From assembly GCA_032139905.1 (NCBI GenBank), contig JAQJDB010000007.1, forward strand, positions 1,488,001-1,552,000: a DNA stretch of 64,000 nucleotides, read 5' to 3'. The stretch is from Nitrospira sp. MA-1 (lineage in GTDB: Bacteria; Nitrospirota; Nitrospiria; Nitrospirales; UBA8639). Position 1 is the first letter of the stretch, and the number at the start of each line of letters is the position of its first letter. The position numbers and the translations under genes were made by a program. The notes under the pieces were generated by a model. It was not told where the DNA came from. It was given only the letters and a program-made list of their open reading frames with translations, and searched no databases. This document shows, one piece after another, positions 26,565 through 35,210 of this stretch.

Positions 26565-27518
26565 ATGAGCGCAATCGATTTCCTGCTGATTATTCTGCAA
26601 ATGTTTCTGGTTTTAGGGCTTTCTCCCTTAATCGTGGGGGTCATTCGACGAGTGAAAGCCCACATGCAATGTCGACATGGGGCGAACGTGTTCCAGCCCT
26701 ATTCGGATCTTGCCAAACTTTTTCACAAGGAACCGGTGATCTCTACAACAGCCTCGTGGATTTTCCCAGCTACGCCATACATCCTGTTTTCCTCAACCTT
26801 GGCTGCCAGTCTGCTTGTGCCCACCATTATTGCGCCCATGCCGCTCAATTTTGCGGGAAATATTATTGCCTTGGTCTATCTTCTGGCCCTAGGGACCTTT
26901 TTTCTGATGCTGGCGGGCCTGGATTCCGGATCCGCCTTTGGTGGAATGGGCAGCAGTCGCGAAGCGATTGTCGCCTCACTAACCGAACCGGCCTTGATTC
27001 TGTCCTTGTTTGCCGTGGCCCTCACGGCGGGCTCGGCCAATATCAGCGCCATCGTGTACAAGACGGCGATCTTGCAGGGTATTGTGCTGGATCCTCCGCC
27101 TCACTTAATGGCCTTGGTGGCTCTGTTTATCATTACGCTGGCCGAAACTGGCCGAGTGCCCGTGGATAATCCGGCCACGCATTTGGAATTGACCATGATT
27201 CATGAAGCGATGATTTTGGAATACTCCGGGCGATATCTGGCCCTGGTTGAGTGGGCAGCCGGAATGAAACTCATGATTTTTTTGACCTTGCTGGTCAACA
27301 TTTTTGCGCCGTGGGGCATTGCCACCACCTTGTCCCCGTCAGCTCTAGGCTTAGGGGTGCTGGTCTTTGTGGGGAAGGTTGTGGGGTTGGCCGTTGTGAT
27401 TGGTGTGTTTGAATGTATGTTTGCCAAATTGCGGTTGTTTCGCGTGACGGAATTACTTGGGGCAGCCTTTATTCTGTCATTATTAGCCCTGGTGTTTTTT
27501 TATATCCTGCGGGTGTGA
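26565..27518 (+). CDS. hyfC: Ehr/hydrogenase-4-like membrane anchor HyfC (NuoH-like)
   Basis: A 317-residue NuoH/HycD-type membrane subunit with about eight helices. The group-4-hydrogenase signature ETGRVPVDNPATHLELTMIHEAM lies at about residues 195-217 (quoted in part: NPATHLELTM). LFHKEPVI is present in the first cytoplasmic loop. In this family HyfC links the soluble electron-transfer arm to the ion-pumping subunits and carries the quinone-like cavity region. It starts 9 bp after hyfB and is followed by hyfE one base after its stop codon. Confidence 0.92.
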   Translation: MSAIDFLLIILQMFLVLGLSPLIVGVIRRVKAHMQCRHGANVFQPYSDLAKLFHKEPVISTTASWIFPATPYILFSSTLAASLLVPTIIAPMPLNFAGNIIALVYLLALGTFFLMLAGLDSGSAFGGMGSSREAIVASLTEPALILSLFAVALTAGSANISAIVYKTAILQGIVLDPPPHLMALVALFIITLAETGRVPVDNPATHLELTMIHEAMILEYSGRYLALVEWAAGMKLMIFLTLLVNIFAPWGIATTLSPSALGLGVLVFVGKVVGLAVVIGVFECMFAKLRLFRVTELLGAAFILSLLALVFFYILRV

Positions 27519-27519
27519 C

Positions 27520-28188
27520 ATGCCAACTCTCCCGGTCAATATTGGTTCGTACCTGGTCAATCTGTGCTCGGCCCTCCTGTTGCTGACGTGTTTTGCCATC
27601 GTCGCACAACGGCGCCTGATGGCGTGCGTGGACTTGTTCGCGTTGCAGTCGGGGTTTTTGGCAGTGACCGCCACGCTGGTGGCGTATTTGACCGGCATCC
27701 ACCATATTTACCTGGCGGCAATACTCACTATCGCCATTAAAGCCATTATCCTGCCACGGATTTTAAAGAAGATCGTGAGGCAATTAAATGTTCAGCGCGA
27801 GGTCAGCATGTATGTCAACATTCCAACGGGTTTGTTGATCTGCGGGGGATTGGTGATTCTCGCATTTTTTATTACTCAACCGATTGTTCATCTCGGTTTC
27901 CTTCTGACTCAAGATTCTTTGGCGATTGCCCTGGCCATCGTGCTGATCGGATTTTTTATCATGGTGTCCAGGCAAAAAGCCGTCACCCAAGTGATCGGGT
28001 TTCTCGTGATGGAAAACGGGCTGTTTCTCGCAGCCACCGCTGCCGCCTATGGGATGCCGTTAATGGTGGAGTTGGGAATCTTTTTCGATGTGCTGGTCGC
28101 CGGCTTGATCGTGGGTATTTATACCCATCAGATTCAGGAGACCTTCGGCAGTGTGGATACCAGCCGAATGAAGGCTCTCAAAGAGTAA
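27520..28188 (+). CDS. hyfE: Ehr/hydrogenase-4-like subunit HyfE (NuoK-like)
   Basis: A 222-residue membrane protein, HyfE type. The N-terminal half resembles MnhC/NuoK (three helices, SALLLLTCFAIVAQRRLMACVDLFALQ). The C-terminal half adds more helices, including QVIGFLVMENGLFLAATAAAYG, whose glutamate is typical of NuoK-like subunits. It probably completes the ion path between HyfC and the antiporter-like subunits. Spacing to its neighbours is 1 and 5 bp, indicating translational coupling. Confidence 0.9.
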   Translation: MPTLPVNIGSYLVNLCSALLLLTCFAIVAQRRLMACVDLFALQSGFLAVTATLVAYLTGIHHIYLAAILTIAIKAIILPRILKKIVRQLNVQREVSMYVNIPTGLLICGGLVILAFFITQPIVHLGFLLTQDSLAIALAIVLIGFFIMVSRQKAVTQVIGFLVMENGLFLAATAAAYGMPLMVELGIFFDVLVAGLIVGIYTHQIQETFGSVDTSRMKALKE

Positions 28189-28193
28189 GTCTC

Positions 28194-29678
28194 ATGATTT
28201 GGCCGATAATTCTTCTCATTGCGACCCCGTTCTTGATTGGCGTCAGTGGGCTTGTCGTCCGTCATCGGCAGACGTTGGACGTCCTGCATTGCGTGCAAGC
28301 CGGCATCATGGTGGTTTCGTCAATCTTATTGGTCGATGAGGTGTCCCTGAGCGGACCTGTTTCTTTTTTATACTTCCTGCATGTTGATGCCATCAGCGCC
28401 TGGTTTGATTTGGTGATCGGGATCGTGGCAGGGACGGGAACCTTATATGCCGTAGGGTATGTGGGGGAGCAGTATGACCGTGGGCACATGTCGCTCAAAC
28501 GGTTTCGTCAATTTTTTATGTTTTTCGATCTGTATTTGGGGGTCATGCTGTTGGCCGTCAATGTTGAAAATCTTGGGATGATGTGGATTGCCATTGAAGG
28601 AGCGACCTTGTCGGCCGCCTTGCTGATCGGATTTGAGCGGAACAAGGGAGGCCTTGAGGCGGGATGGAAATTTGTGATTCTCAGTTCAGTCGGTATTGCG
28701 TTGGCCCTTTTTGGGACAATCCTCGTGTATTACTCCTCGGAGCAACTCCTTGGGATTACCGAAGAAGCGCTACACTGGGCAACACTGTATGAGGTTGGGG
28801 ACCAACTCGATCCTTCCGTGATGAAAATTGCCTTTATTTTCATTTTGGTTGGGTACGGGACCAAGGCGGGTCTGGTCCCTATGCATACCTGGTTACCCGA
28901 TGCGCATGGAGAAGCCCCCACTCCCGTTAGTGCAATGCTTTCCGCAAATATGTTGACCATGGCGATCTATGCGATTCTCCGGTTCAAGATCCTGACCGAT
29001 CAGGCGGTGGGGCTGGATTTCACAGGAACCTTGCTCCTGGGATTTGGATTTTTCTCCGTCGCGCTCTCCTCGATTGTCCTGTTGCTTCAAGAAGATTTCA
29101 AACGACTGCTAGCCTATTCCAGTATCGAGCATATCGGTATCGCATTAATTGGTTTTGGTCTGGGGGGCTTGGGAGTATTTGGAGGATTGTGGCATCTGCT
29201 GAATCATGCCTTGGCAAAATCCGCCGCGTTTTATGGCGCTGGCCTTGTCCTGATTACGCATGAACATAAGTTTATCGCTCGTGTCCCTGGCCTGCTACGT
29301 GAGCATCCAGTTGCGGGAGTGGCCTTATTCGTCGCAGGGCTTGTTCTTGCCGGCATGCCCCCCTTCGGATTGTTTGTGAGTGAAATCACGATCGCTGCGA
29401 ACGCCATGAACACAACCCCATCGATCGCATATGGGTTCCTCGCTGTATTGACTCTGGCTTTTGCGACGCTGTTGTTTCAAATTTTGAGAATGGTCCTCGG
29501 TGTGCCCATGGAAACGGCCACCTCCACCGTGGGGCCACGGTGCCGGGCCTTTTCGACCGCCGCGATTGCAGTGAATCTGGGTGCCCTGATTTTTTTAGGG
29601 CTCCATGTCCCTGCCGGCCTTCATGATCTTATCGGGGCGATTCTGCCATTTTTTCATGCGGAAGGAGAGTATTTCTAA
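28194..29678 (+). CDS. hyfF: Ehr/hydrogenase-4-like antiporter-type subunit HyfF, first copy
   Basis: A 494-residue NuoL/NuoN-type protein of HyfF class. Conserved features are the acidic helix MMWIAIEGATLSAALLIGFE, the lysine motif GYGTKAGLVPMHTWLPDAHG, the mid-membrane DFKRLLAYSSIEHIGIA and the NHALAKSAAFYGAG helix. Key Glu and Lys residues are kept, so it should be a working pump module. It is clearly paralogous to the next gene, the stop codon of which pair abuts the start of the second copy (TAA then ATG). Confidence 0.92.
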   Translation: MIWPIILLIATPFLIGVSGLVVRHRQTLDVLHCVQAGIMVVSSILLVDEVSLSGPVSFLYFLHVDAISAWFDLVIGIVAGTGTLYAVGYVGEQYDRGHMSLKRFRQFFMFFDLYLGVMLLAVNVENLGMMWIAIEGATLSAALLIGFERNKGGLEAGWKFVILSSVGIALALFGTILVYYSSEQLLGITEEALHWATLYEVGDQLDPSVMKIAFIFILVGYGTKAGLVPMHTWLPDAHGEAPTPVSAMLSANMLTMAIYAILRFKILTDQAVGLDFTGTLLLGFGFFSVALSSIVLLLQEDFKRLLAYSSIEHIGIALIGFGLGGLGVFGGLWHLLNHALAKSAAFYGAGLVLITHEHKFIARVPGLLREHPVAGVALFVAGLVLAGMPPFGLFVSEITIAANAMNTTPSIAYGFLAVLTLAFATLLFQILRMVLGVPMETATSTVGPRCRAFSTAAIAVNLGALIFLGLHVPAGLHDLIGAILPFFHAEGEYF

Positions 29679-31223
29679 ATGCCGGACGAGAACGATGTGA
29701 CGCTGATGGTCCTGGCTGCGCCGGTTGTCGCCGCAACACTCAGTCTATTCATCAAAAATATTCGTCTGCTTCACGGCTTGAACGTGATGACTATGGTCAT
29801 CCTGGTGGTAGCCGCTCTGGTTCTTTGGGCAACCGTAGTTCGTGATGAATCCTTCACGGCACTCGGAAATGTGGTGTTTATTGACAGCCTCTCGATTTTC
29901 ATTCTCTCAATCGTGGTGGGTATTGGTTTTTCCTGTTCGATTTATCTGTGGTCGTATTTTGATGATGAGGCTATTCAACAGTTAGTTCAACCTCATCGTC
30001 TCTGGACTTTTTTCCCTCTGTATCACGTATTTTTGTTTGCCATGATCGTCGCGACCCTGGCGAACAGTCTGGGTGTGCAATGGGTTGCCGTAGAGGCGAC
30101 GACCCTGGCAACGGTCTTCCTCATTACATTTTTTAAAAGCCGGGAAAGCTTGGAGGCCGGATGGAAATATCTCATCCTTTGCTCGGTCGGTATTGCCCTC
30201 GCTTTGTTCGGAACGGTCCTGACCTATTATTCGTCAATTCGTGTGCTTGGGGAAGAAAACGCCGCATTGAATCTGACCAGCCTGTTGCCCGTGGCTGCTC
30301 AGATGGATGGACACGTCCTTAAGTTGGCTTTCATCTTTATTCTGGTCGGGTACGGCACGAAGATTGGTCTTGTCCCGATGCATACCTGGTTGCCTGAGGC
30401 CTATAGTGAAGCGCCGGCCCCGGTCACAGCTATGCTGGCCGGAGTCCTGGAAACCGTTGCGGTGTATGTCCTCCTGCGGAGTAAATCCATCGTGGATCAG
30501 GCCGTCTCACCGGGATTTACAGGGAACCTCCTGATCTTAATCGGATTGGTCTCGTTTGGGACGGCAGCGCTGTTTATCCTGATTCAACGCGATTACAAAC
30601 GGCTTTTTGCGTACTCCAGTATCGAGCATATGGGATTGGCCATGTTGGGGTTTGGTATTGGGGGACCACTAGGAACCTTCGGTGGGCTATGGCATCTCCT
30701 CAACCATGCCTTGGCTAAATCGCTGGGATTTTTTGCCGTCGGCAACATTTTTCGCCGTTATCGAACCAGACAGATTCATGAGGTCCAGGGTATGGCCAAA
30801 GTCCAACCCATTACCGCAATCGTCTTTCTAGCCGGTGGCTTGGCTTTGGTGGGCATGCCCCCGTTTTCACTATTTAACAGTGAGCTGTTAGTGATCACTT
30901 CACTGGCGCAAATGACCTTTCAATTTGATTCGTTTCATCTGGGGCGATTTCTAACCATCACCGTCTCACATGAAATTCGGAGCCTGGGAATCATCATGAT
31001 CATTGTTCTGTTCGCGGTGGCTTTATTCGGAGGATTTATCTACCGGCTGACCGGCATGGTATGGGGCACCCCACCTGCAGGGGTCAGGCAAGGGGAGGCC
31101 TGGCACATCGGGCAACTCCCACTTGCCTTATCGGTCTTCGCCTTGGTGTGGATGGGATTTTCTCTTCCCACCCAGGTTGAAGCTCTCTTACAACGGGCCA
31201 CCGACGTGGTGATAGGAAGATAA
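29679..31223 (+). CDS. Ehr/hydrogenase-4-like antiporter-type subunit HyfF, second copy
   Basis: A 514-residue paralogue of the preceding protein. Matching landmarks are QWVAVEATTLATVFLITFF, GYGTKIGLVPMHTWLPEAYS, DYKRLFAYSSIEHMGLAMLG and NHALAKSLGFFAVG. Pump Glu and Lys residues are present in both copies. E. coli hydrogenase-4 has one HyfF and a separate HyfD; here a second HyfF-type gene occupies the HyfD slot, giving three antiporter-like subunits with HyfB. Duplication followed by divergence is the simplest explanation. Confidence 0.9.
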   Translation: MPDENDVTLMVLAAPVVAATLSLFIKNIRLLHGLNVMTMVILVVAALVLWATVVRDESFTALGNVVFIDSLSIFILSIVVGIGFSCSIYLWSYFDDEAIQQLVQPHRLWTFFPLYHVFLFAMIVATLANSLGVQWVAVEATTLATVFLITFFKSRESLEAGWKYLILCSVGIALALFGTVLTYYSSIRVLGEENAALNLTSLLPVAAQMDGHVLKLAFIFILVGYGTKIGLVPMHTWLPEAYSEAPAPVTAMLAGVLETVAVYVLLRSKSIVDQAVSPGFTGNLLILIGLVSFGTAALFILIQRDYKRLFAYSSIEHMGLAMLGFGIGGPLGTFGGLWHLLNHALAKSLGFFAVGNIFRRYRTRQIHEVQGMAKVQPITAIVFLAGGLALVGMPPFSLFNSELLVITSLAQMTFQFDSFHLGRFLTITVSHEIRSLGIIMIIVLFAVALFGGFIYRLTGMVWGTPPAGVRQGEAWHIGQLPLALSVFALVWMGFSLPTQVEALLQRATDVVIGR

Positions 31224-31229
31224 CCAAAC

Positions 31230-32828
31230 ATGGAAACGGTATTTCAACCAGTTGAACATTTACAAAGCATATTCGGTCCGGCGATTAACCGTGTCTCCAC
31301 CGACCACGGTGTTCCTGTGGTCCATGTGAACACCAATCAAATTTTGCCGATTACCCGATATATTCATATCAATGAGGAATTCAGAGGAACTCTTTCCTTG
31401 CTATGGGCTGTCGATCACCGTCCTCGTGAGGTGCGCTACGAACTCTGGTACTTATTTACGCTCGGTGATTCCAAGGACTGGCTTATTGTCTCCACGGATC
31501 TTCTGGGGGACGAACGGCTCTTTGAGTCCATCACACCCAAAATTCATGCGGCCAACTGGTATGAGCGGGAAATCCGGGATATGTTCGGCCTCATCGCACA
31601 AGGGCATCCGGATCTTCGGCGTCTGGTCCGGCACAATCACTGGCCCAAAGGGGTTCACCCCTTACACAAAAATTTCCCATGCAATTCGGTCTTGCAATGG
31701 CGCCAACCTCCCGGATCGGTTGATGGTCATTTTATTCACGGGGAAGGCGTGTTCGAAGTGCCGGTGGGCCCCATTCATGCGGGAATCATTGAACCCGGAC
31801 ACTTCCGGTTTACTGTGGCAGGAGAACCGATTATGCACCTCGATCTCCAACATTTTTGGAAACATCGTGGTGTGGAAAAGCTGTTCGAACAACAGACGCT
31901 GTCCGATGGCGTGGTATTGGCCGAGCGAATTTCAGGGGACACGACCTTTGGGCATAGCCTGACCTATTGCCAGGCTGTGGAATCGTTAATGGACATTCAT
32001 GTGCCTCGACGGGCCAGATATCTCAGGAGTTTGTTCCTGGAATTGGAGCGGCTCCACAACCACATTGGTGATGTGGGAGGTCTTTGCAATGACACGGCCT
32101 ATGCGCTGGCCCATGCCCACTGCAGTCGATTGAAAGAACGGGTGATGCAATTGAACGACCATCTGACGGGCTCCAGGTTCCTTCGAGGGGTGAACTGCGT
32201 GGGAGGAGTGGGGATCGATCCCCCGGCGGTTCAATTATCCGACACCGTGACTGAACTTGAACGTATTGAAAAAGATTTTTCCGAACTGGAACAGATTATC
32301 GCCGTCAATGCTTCGCTGATCGATCGGTTTGAGAACACGGGTATTGTTAAGAAACAGACCGCCTGGGACCATGGGGTAGTGGGTGTGGTTGGCCGGGCGT
32401 CGGGGATTGACCGGGATCTTCGAAGAGATCGGCCTTTTGCAGCCTATGATGAGCTGTCCGTCCGTGTGGCGGGTTCTATAAATGGGGATGTACGGTCCAG
32501 GGTACAGGTTCGGATGGCAGAGATCCACGAATCGATTCGATTGATTGGAGAGATTCAGCGTACCCTCCCTGATGGCCCCCTGAAGGGTCGTCGCCAGGTG
32601 GTTCCTGTTCCCGGAGCCTGGGCGCTTTCTGCTGTTGAAGGATGGCGTGGTGAAATTGTGTGTTTCCTCATGGCGGGGGAACACGAAGGGATTCATCGTT
32701 GTAAGGTCCGTGATCCTTCCTTTGTCAATTGGCCGGCGATTCAATTGGCAGTGATTGGGAATATTATTCCAGACTTTCCTCTCATTAATAAAAGCTTCAG
32801 TCTGTCTTATGCGGGGAATGATTTGTAA
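31230..32828 (+). CDS. hyfG: HyfG/NuoCD-like large subunit without nickel-iron ligands
   Basis: A 532-residue fusion of a NuoC-like 30-kDa domain (~1-170, ANWYEREIRDMFGL, LRRLVRHNHWPKG) and a NuoD/hydrogenase large-subunit domain (~175-532, HLDLQHFWKHRGVEKLFE). The first cysteine motif of nickel-iron enzymes (ER-C-G-x-C) reads ERISGDTTFGHS at about residues 231-242, so both cysteines are lost. The C-terminal DPCxxC motif is also absent: the protein ends NKSFSLSYAGNDL. It therefore cannot hold a nickel-iron site and matches the energy-converting-hydrogenase-related (Ehr) class, whose substrate is unknown. Calling it a hydrogenase would be wrong. Confidence 0.9.
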   Translation: METVFQPVEHLQSIFGPAINRVSTDHGVPVVHVNTNQILPITRYIHINEEFRGTLSLLWAVDHRPREVRYELWYLFTLGDSKDWLIVSTDLLGDERLFESITPKIHAANWYEREIRDMFGLIAQGHPDLRRLVRHNHWPKGVHPLHKNFPCNSVLQWRQPPGSVDGHFIHGEGVFEVPVGPIHAGIIEPGHFRFTVAGEPIMHLDLQHFWKHRGVEKLFEQQTLSDGVVLAERISGDTTFGHSLTYCQAVESLMDIHVPRRARYLRSLFLELERLHNHIGDVGGLCNDTAYALAHAHCSRLKERVMQLNDHLTGSRFLRGVNCVGGVGIDPPAVQLSDTVTELERIEKDFSELEQIIAVNASLIDRFENTGIVKKQTAWDHGVVGVVGRASGIDRDLRRDRPFAAYDELSVRVAGSINGDVRSRVQVRMAEIHESIRLIGEIQRTLPDGPLKGRRQVVPVPGAWALSAVEGWRGEIVCFLMAGEHEGIHRCKVRDPSFVNWPAIQLAVIGNIIPDFPLINKSFSLSYAGNDL

Positions 32829-32975
32829 TACATTGCAAGAGGTGCAGTGTGGAGGGTAGGGGAATGGGTGGGAAGCAGGGAAACCAACCACCGTGATGAC
32901 ATGGAAGAACGACGGGGGAGCCCTATTTTCCACTGGACGGCTTAGGGATTTGACCCGCAAAAATGAGGAGAGACC

Positions 32976-33527
32976 ATGTTTGAAATTCTCAAAAAAAGTT
33001 TCAAAACAGGAATAGTGACCGACCAATATCCTCCTGCTCCTGCCGGACAGAAAATCTCTGTTGCGCCAACAGCTCAAAAGAAGGCTGAACTGTTTCGAAA
33101 GTCGCTCACCATTCGTGAAGTGGATACCGGTTCGTGTAATGCCTGTGAGATGGAAATGAATGCCTTAGCCAATCCTGTCTATGATATCGAACGCCTTGGA
33201 ATTCATATTGCCGCGTCTCCTCGTCACGCGGATGCCTTGGTGGTGACTGGTCCGGTTACGGTGAACATGGAAGGTCCGCTGAAGGATGTGTACAAAACCA
33301 CGCCCAATCCAAAATTAGTCATCGCCTTAGGTGATTGTGCAATCAATTGTGGAATCTTCAAAGGAAGCTATGCAGTGACTGGTCCGGTGGATCAACATAT
33401 TCCGGTTGATGTTCGCATCCCCGGATGTCCTCCCCGCCCGGCCGAAATTATTGAGGCTCTGACGGAGCTTCGGAAAGGCGAAACGACCTTTACCAGGTGG
33501 TTTAGAAAATTCTCGGGAGAACCATGA
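32976..33527 (+). CDS. hyfI: HyfI/NuoB-like iron-sulfur small subunit
   Basis: A 183-residue small subunit. All four ligands of the N2-type 4Fe-4S cluster are visible: the GSCNACE pair, GDCAINCG and PGCPPRP. This is the last cluster before the quinone or active-site cavity formed with the large subunit. The N-terminal ~35 residues are an extension. A 147-bp gap separates it from the large-subunit gene, and no ferredoxin-type HyfH gene is in the gap or anywhere nearby, so the electron-input module must differ. A GAGGAGAG ribosome-binding site precedes the ATG. Confidence 0.9.
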   Translation: MFEILKKSFKTGIVTDQYPPAPAGQKISVAPTAQKKAELFRKSLTIREVDTGSCNACEMEMNALANPVYDIERLGIHIAASPRHADALVVTGPVTVNMEGPLKDVYKTTPNPKLVIALGDCAINCGIFKGSYAVTGPVDQHIPVDVRIPGCPPRPAEIIEALTELRKGETTFTRWFRKFSGEP

Positions 33528-33655
33528 AGAAGTTGTGACATTTACGGTTAACCTGTTCACAAGGATTTTTCTGTGGCCAGAAAAAACAATTTTAAATAGG
33601 GCGGTAGTGGCCGGCTGCCGGATTTTAAGGGGTCTCTAACTTTTGGGGGAATATC

Positions 33656-34561
33656 ATGCGCGTATTATTACCCGTACTTGCCATATTTTTGATTCTCGGT
33701 GTCGGTCCGTCCTGGGCCTATCAAGAGATCCACGTCTCCAATGGAGGTGCGATTTCCGGAACCGTGACCATTGAAGGAGGGAAACCGCGGCCGATGGCTT
33801 TTAATTTGGTCACGATTCCTGATCCAGTGTATTGCGGGAGAATTTCGACGGGAACCGGTTGGCGTCTGGTGGAGGATTTCGTCATTGGGCCTGACGCGGC
33901 TCTTAAAGATGTCGTCGTTGTGCTAAAGGAGGTTTCAAAAGGCAAACCCTTTAAGGATGTTTCAACAAGGATTGAGGCCATTGACTGTGATTTTTTCCCG
34001 TTTGTGAATGTGGTGCGGGATCAATCGGAAATTACGGTTGTCAATATGGATCCCATCGAACATGATATCCAGGGGTATGAAACGGCTCGCACCCGCGGTG
34101 CGCGGGTCCTCTTTAACAGGCCGTTACCGATGAATCCCTTTCATAAAGCCGCAGGGTTCCTGGGGCATCAACATCTGGCCGGGGAGCCCATGGTGGAATC
34201 AATTCATCTCAGAAAAGGCCGCAATGTCTTTGTCATGCAATGCGGGTTTCATCCTTATATGTTCTCCTGGGGTTTGGTCGTGGATAACCCGTACTATGGC
34301 ATCACGGGAGGGGATGGGAAATTTGCAATTGGTGATATCCCCTCTGGAGAATACACCCTTTCCGCCTGGCACCCTGGTGCCAATACCTTCATTGATCAAT
34401 CTGTTACGGTATTAGCCAATCAGTCGGTCTCAGTTCAGTTAGTATTCGAGGCTCCCCAGGGGAGAAGAAGTGTCCATGAAATGGCCGAGAATCCACGATT
34501 CGGGTTGGAACTCCTCGGAGAAGAAGAAATTCATCCCTCGCTTCGTGTGCAAATACCATAA
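33656..34561 (+). CDS. Periplasmic cupredoxin with carboxypeptidase-regulatory-like domain
   Basis: A 301-residue exported protein; signal peptide residues 1-21 (ending SWAYQ). Residues ~100-210 form a cupredoxin: His136 (EHDIQG) and the amicyanin-type loop Cys196-Gly-Phe-His199-Pro-Tyr-Met202, a full type 1 copper ligand set. Residues ~213-265 (ITGGDGKFAIGDIPSGEYTL) are a carboxypeptidase-regulatory-like beta domain. An N-terminal beta segment (GAISGTVTIEGG) is similar. It probably carries electrons in the periplasm. It follows the Ehr small subunit by 128 bp on the same strand; a functional tie is inference. The gene may have its own promoter. Confidence 0.85.
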   Translation: MRVLLPVLAIFLILGVGPSWAYQEIHVSNGGAISGTVTIEGGKPRPMAFNLVTIPDPVYCGRISTGTGWRLVEDFVIGPDAALKDVVVVLKEVSKGKPFKDVSTRIEAIDCDFFPFVNVVRDQSEITVVNMDPIEHDIQGYETARTRGARVLFNRPLPMNPFHKAAGFLGHQHLAGEPMVESIHLRKGRNVFVMQCGFHPYMFSWGLVVDNPYYGITGGDGKFAIGDIPSGEYTLSAWHPGANTFIDQSVTVLANQSVSVQLVFEAPQGRRSVHEMAENPRFGLELLGEEEIHPSLRVQIP

Positions 34562-34759
34562 GCCGCTTCCTGATGATTTCCAGAAAATATTTCCTTATGC
34601 CTCATTCAATCTCTCTCCCCGAAGGAGTAAATTCAAAAAACGATTTCAGATCTCACCATTCTCTTTATGGCTTGTTCAAGCGGTAAATTTACATTCGTGA
34701 GTTGGAATATACTACGAACGGAATTGGCGGATTTTAATTCCCGGCCACGGATCCGTCTC

Positions 34760-34933
34760 ATGCATACTCATATCGTCCCGGACATTTTATCGGGAATTGC
34801 CATAGCCTGTATTGCGCTGCTGATGGCGCTTAGGATGTCCTTTAGAAGGCGCACGCCATATTTAAACCGTCCCAAAAATGAGAAGACTGCACAGGCCTTT
34901 CACTGGTTCCCAGAACACCATGAGGTTGGGTGA
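34760..34933 (+). CDS. Possible small single-pass membrane protein
   Basis: A 57-residue product from ATG 34760: MHTHIVPDILSG, one hydrophobic helix (IAIACIALLMALRM), then a basic and histidine-containing tail (FRRRTPYLNRP, FHWFPEHHEVG). The upstream frame is open to 34667. The ribosome-binding site is weak and the family unknown. The remaining sequence to 35210 holds no convincing gene. Confidence 0.35.
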   Translation: MHTHIVPDILSGIAIACIALLMALRMSFRRRTPYLNRPKNEKTAQAFHWFPEHHEVG

Positions 34934-35210
34934 GAGAATTCCGGAAATTCATGGCGTTCGAAATGTGTCCTGATTCTCATGGTGAGCGGGGCGTTGTGTA
35001 TTTGGTGTGGGGAGGATGCAGGGTGAAGGAGTACTGTTTGAGAATACGGTAGGGTATTGGTCGCTCATCAGACTGCCCTTGAATTCGAGGTTGGTCCGAA
35101 TCGTTGATTCACGCCCCGAATGATGTCACTCATTCGCTGTGTTGGTATTCGGTAAGAAGCTGATCAATGAGTGGGTTCTCCTTTATTGATATGTAGGGAG
35201 GGAACTCTCA

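Noticed and set aside
32829-32975. Possible HyfH ferredoxin remnant in the gap between large and small subunits
   Set aside because: No cysteine-rich frame is visible in the 147 bp.
31230-33527. Reading the operon as a true [NiFe] group 4 hydrogenase
   Set aside because: Both cysteine motifs for nickel-iron are absent from the large subunit, and no maturation genes are present.
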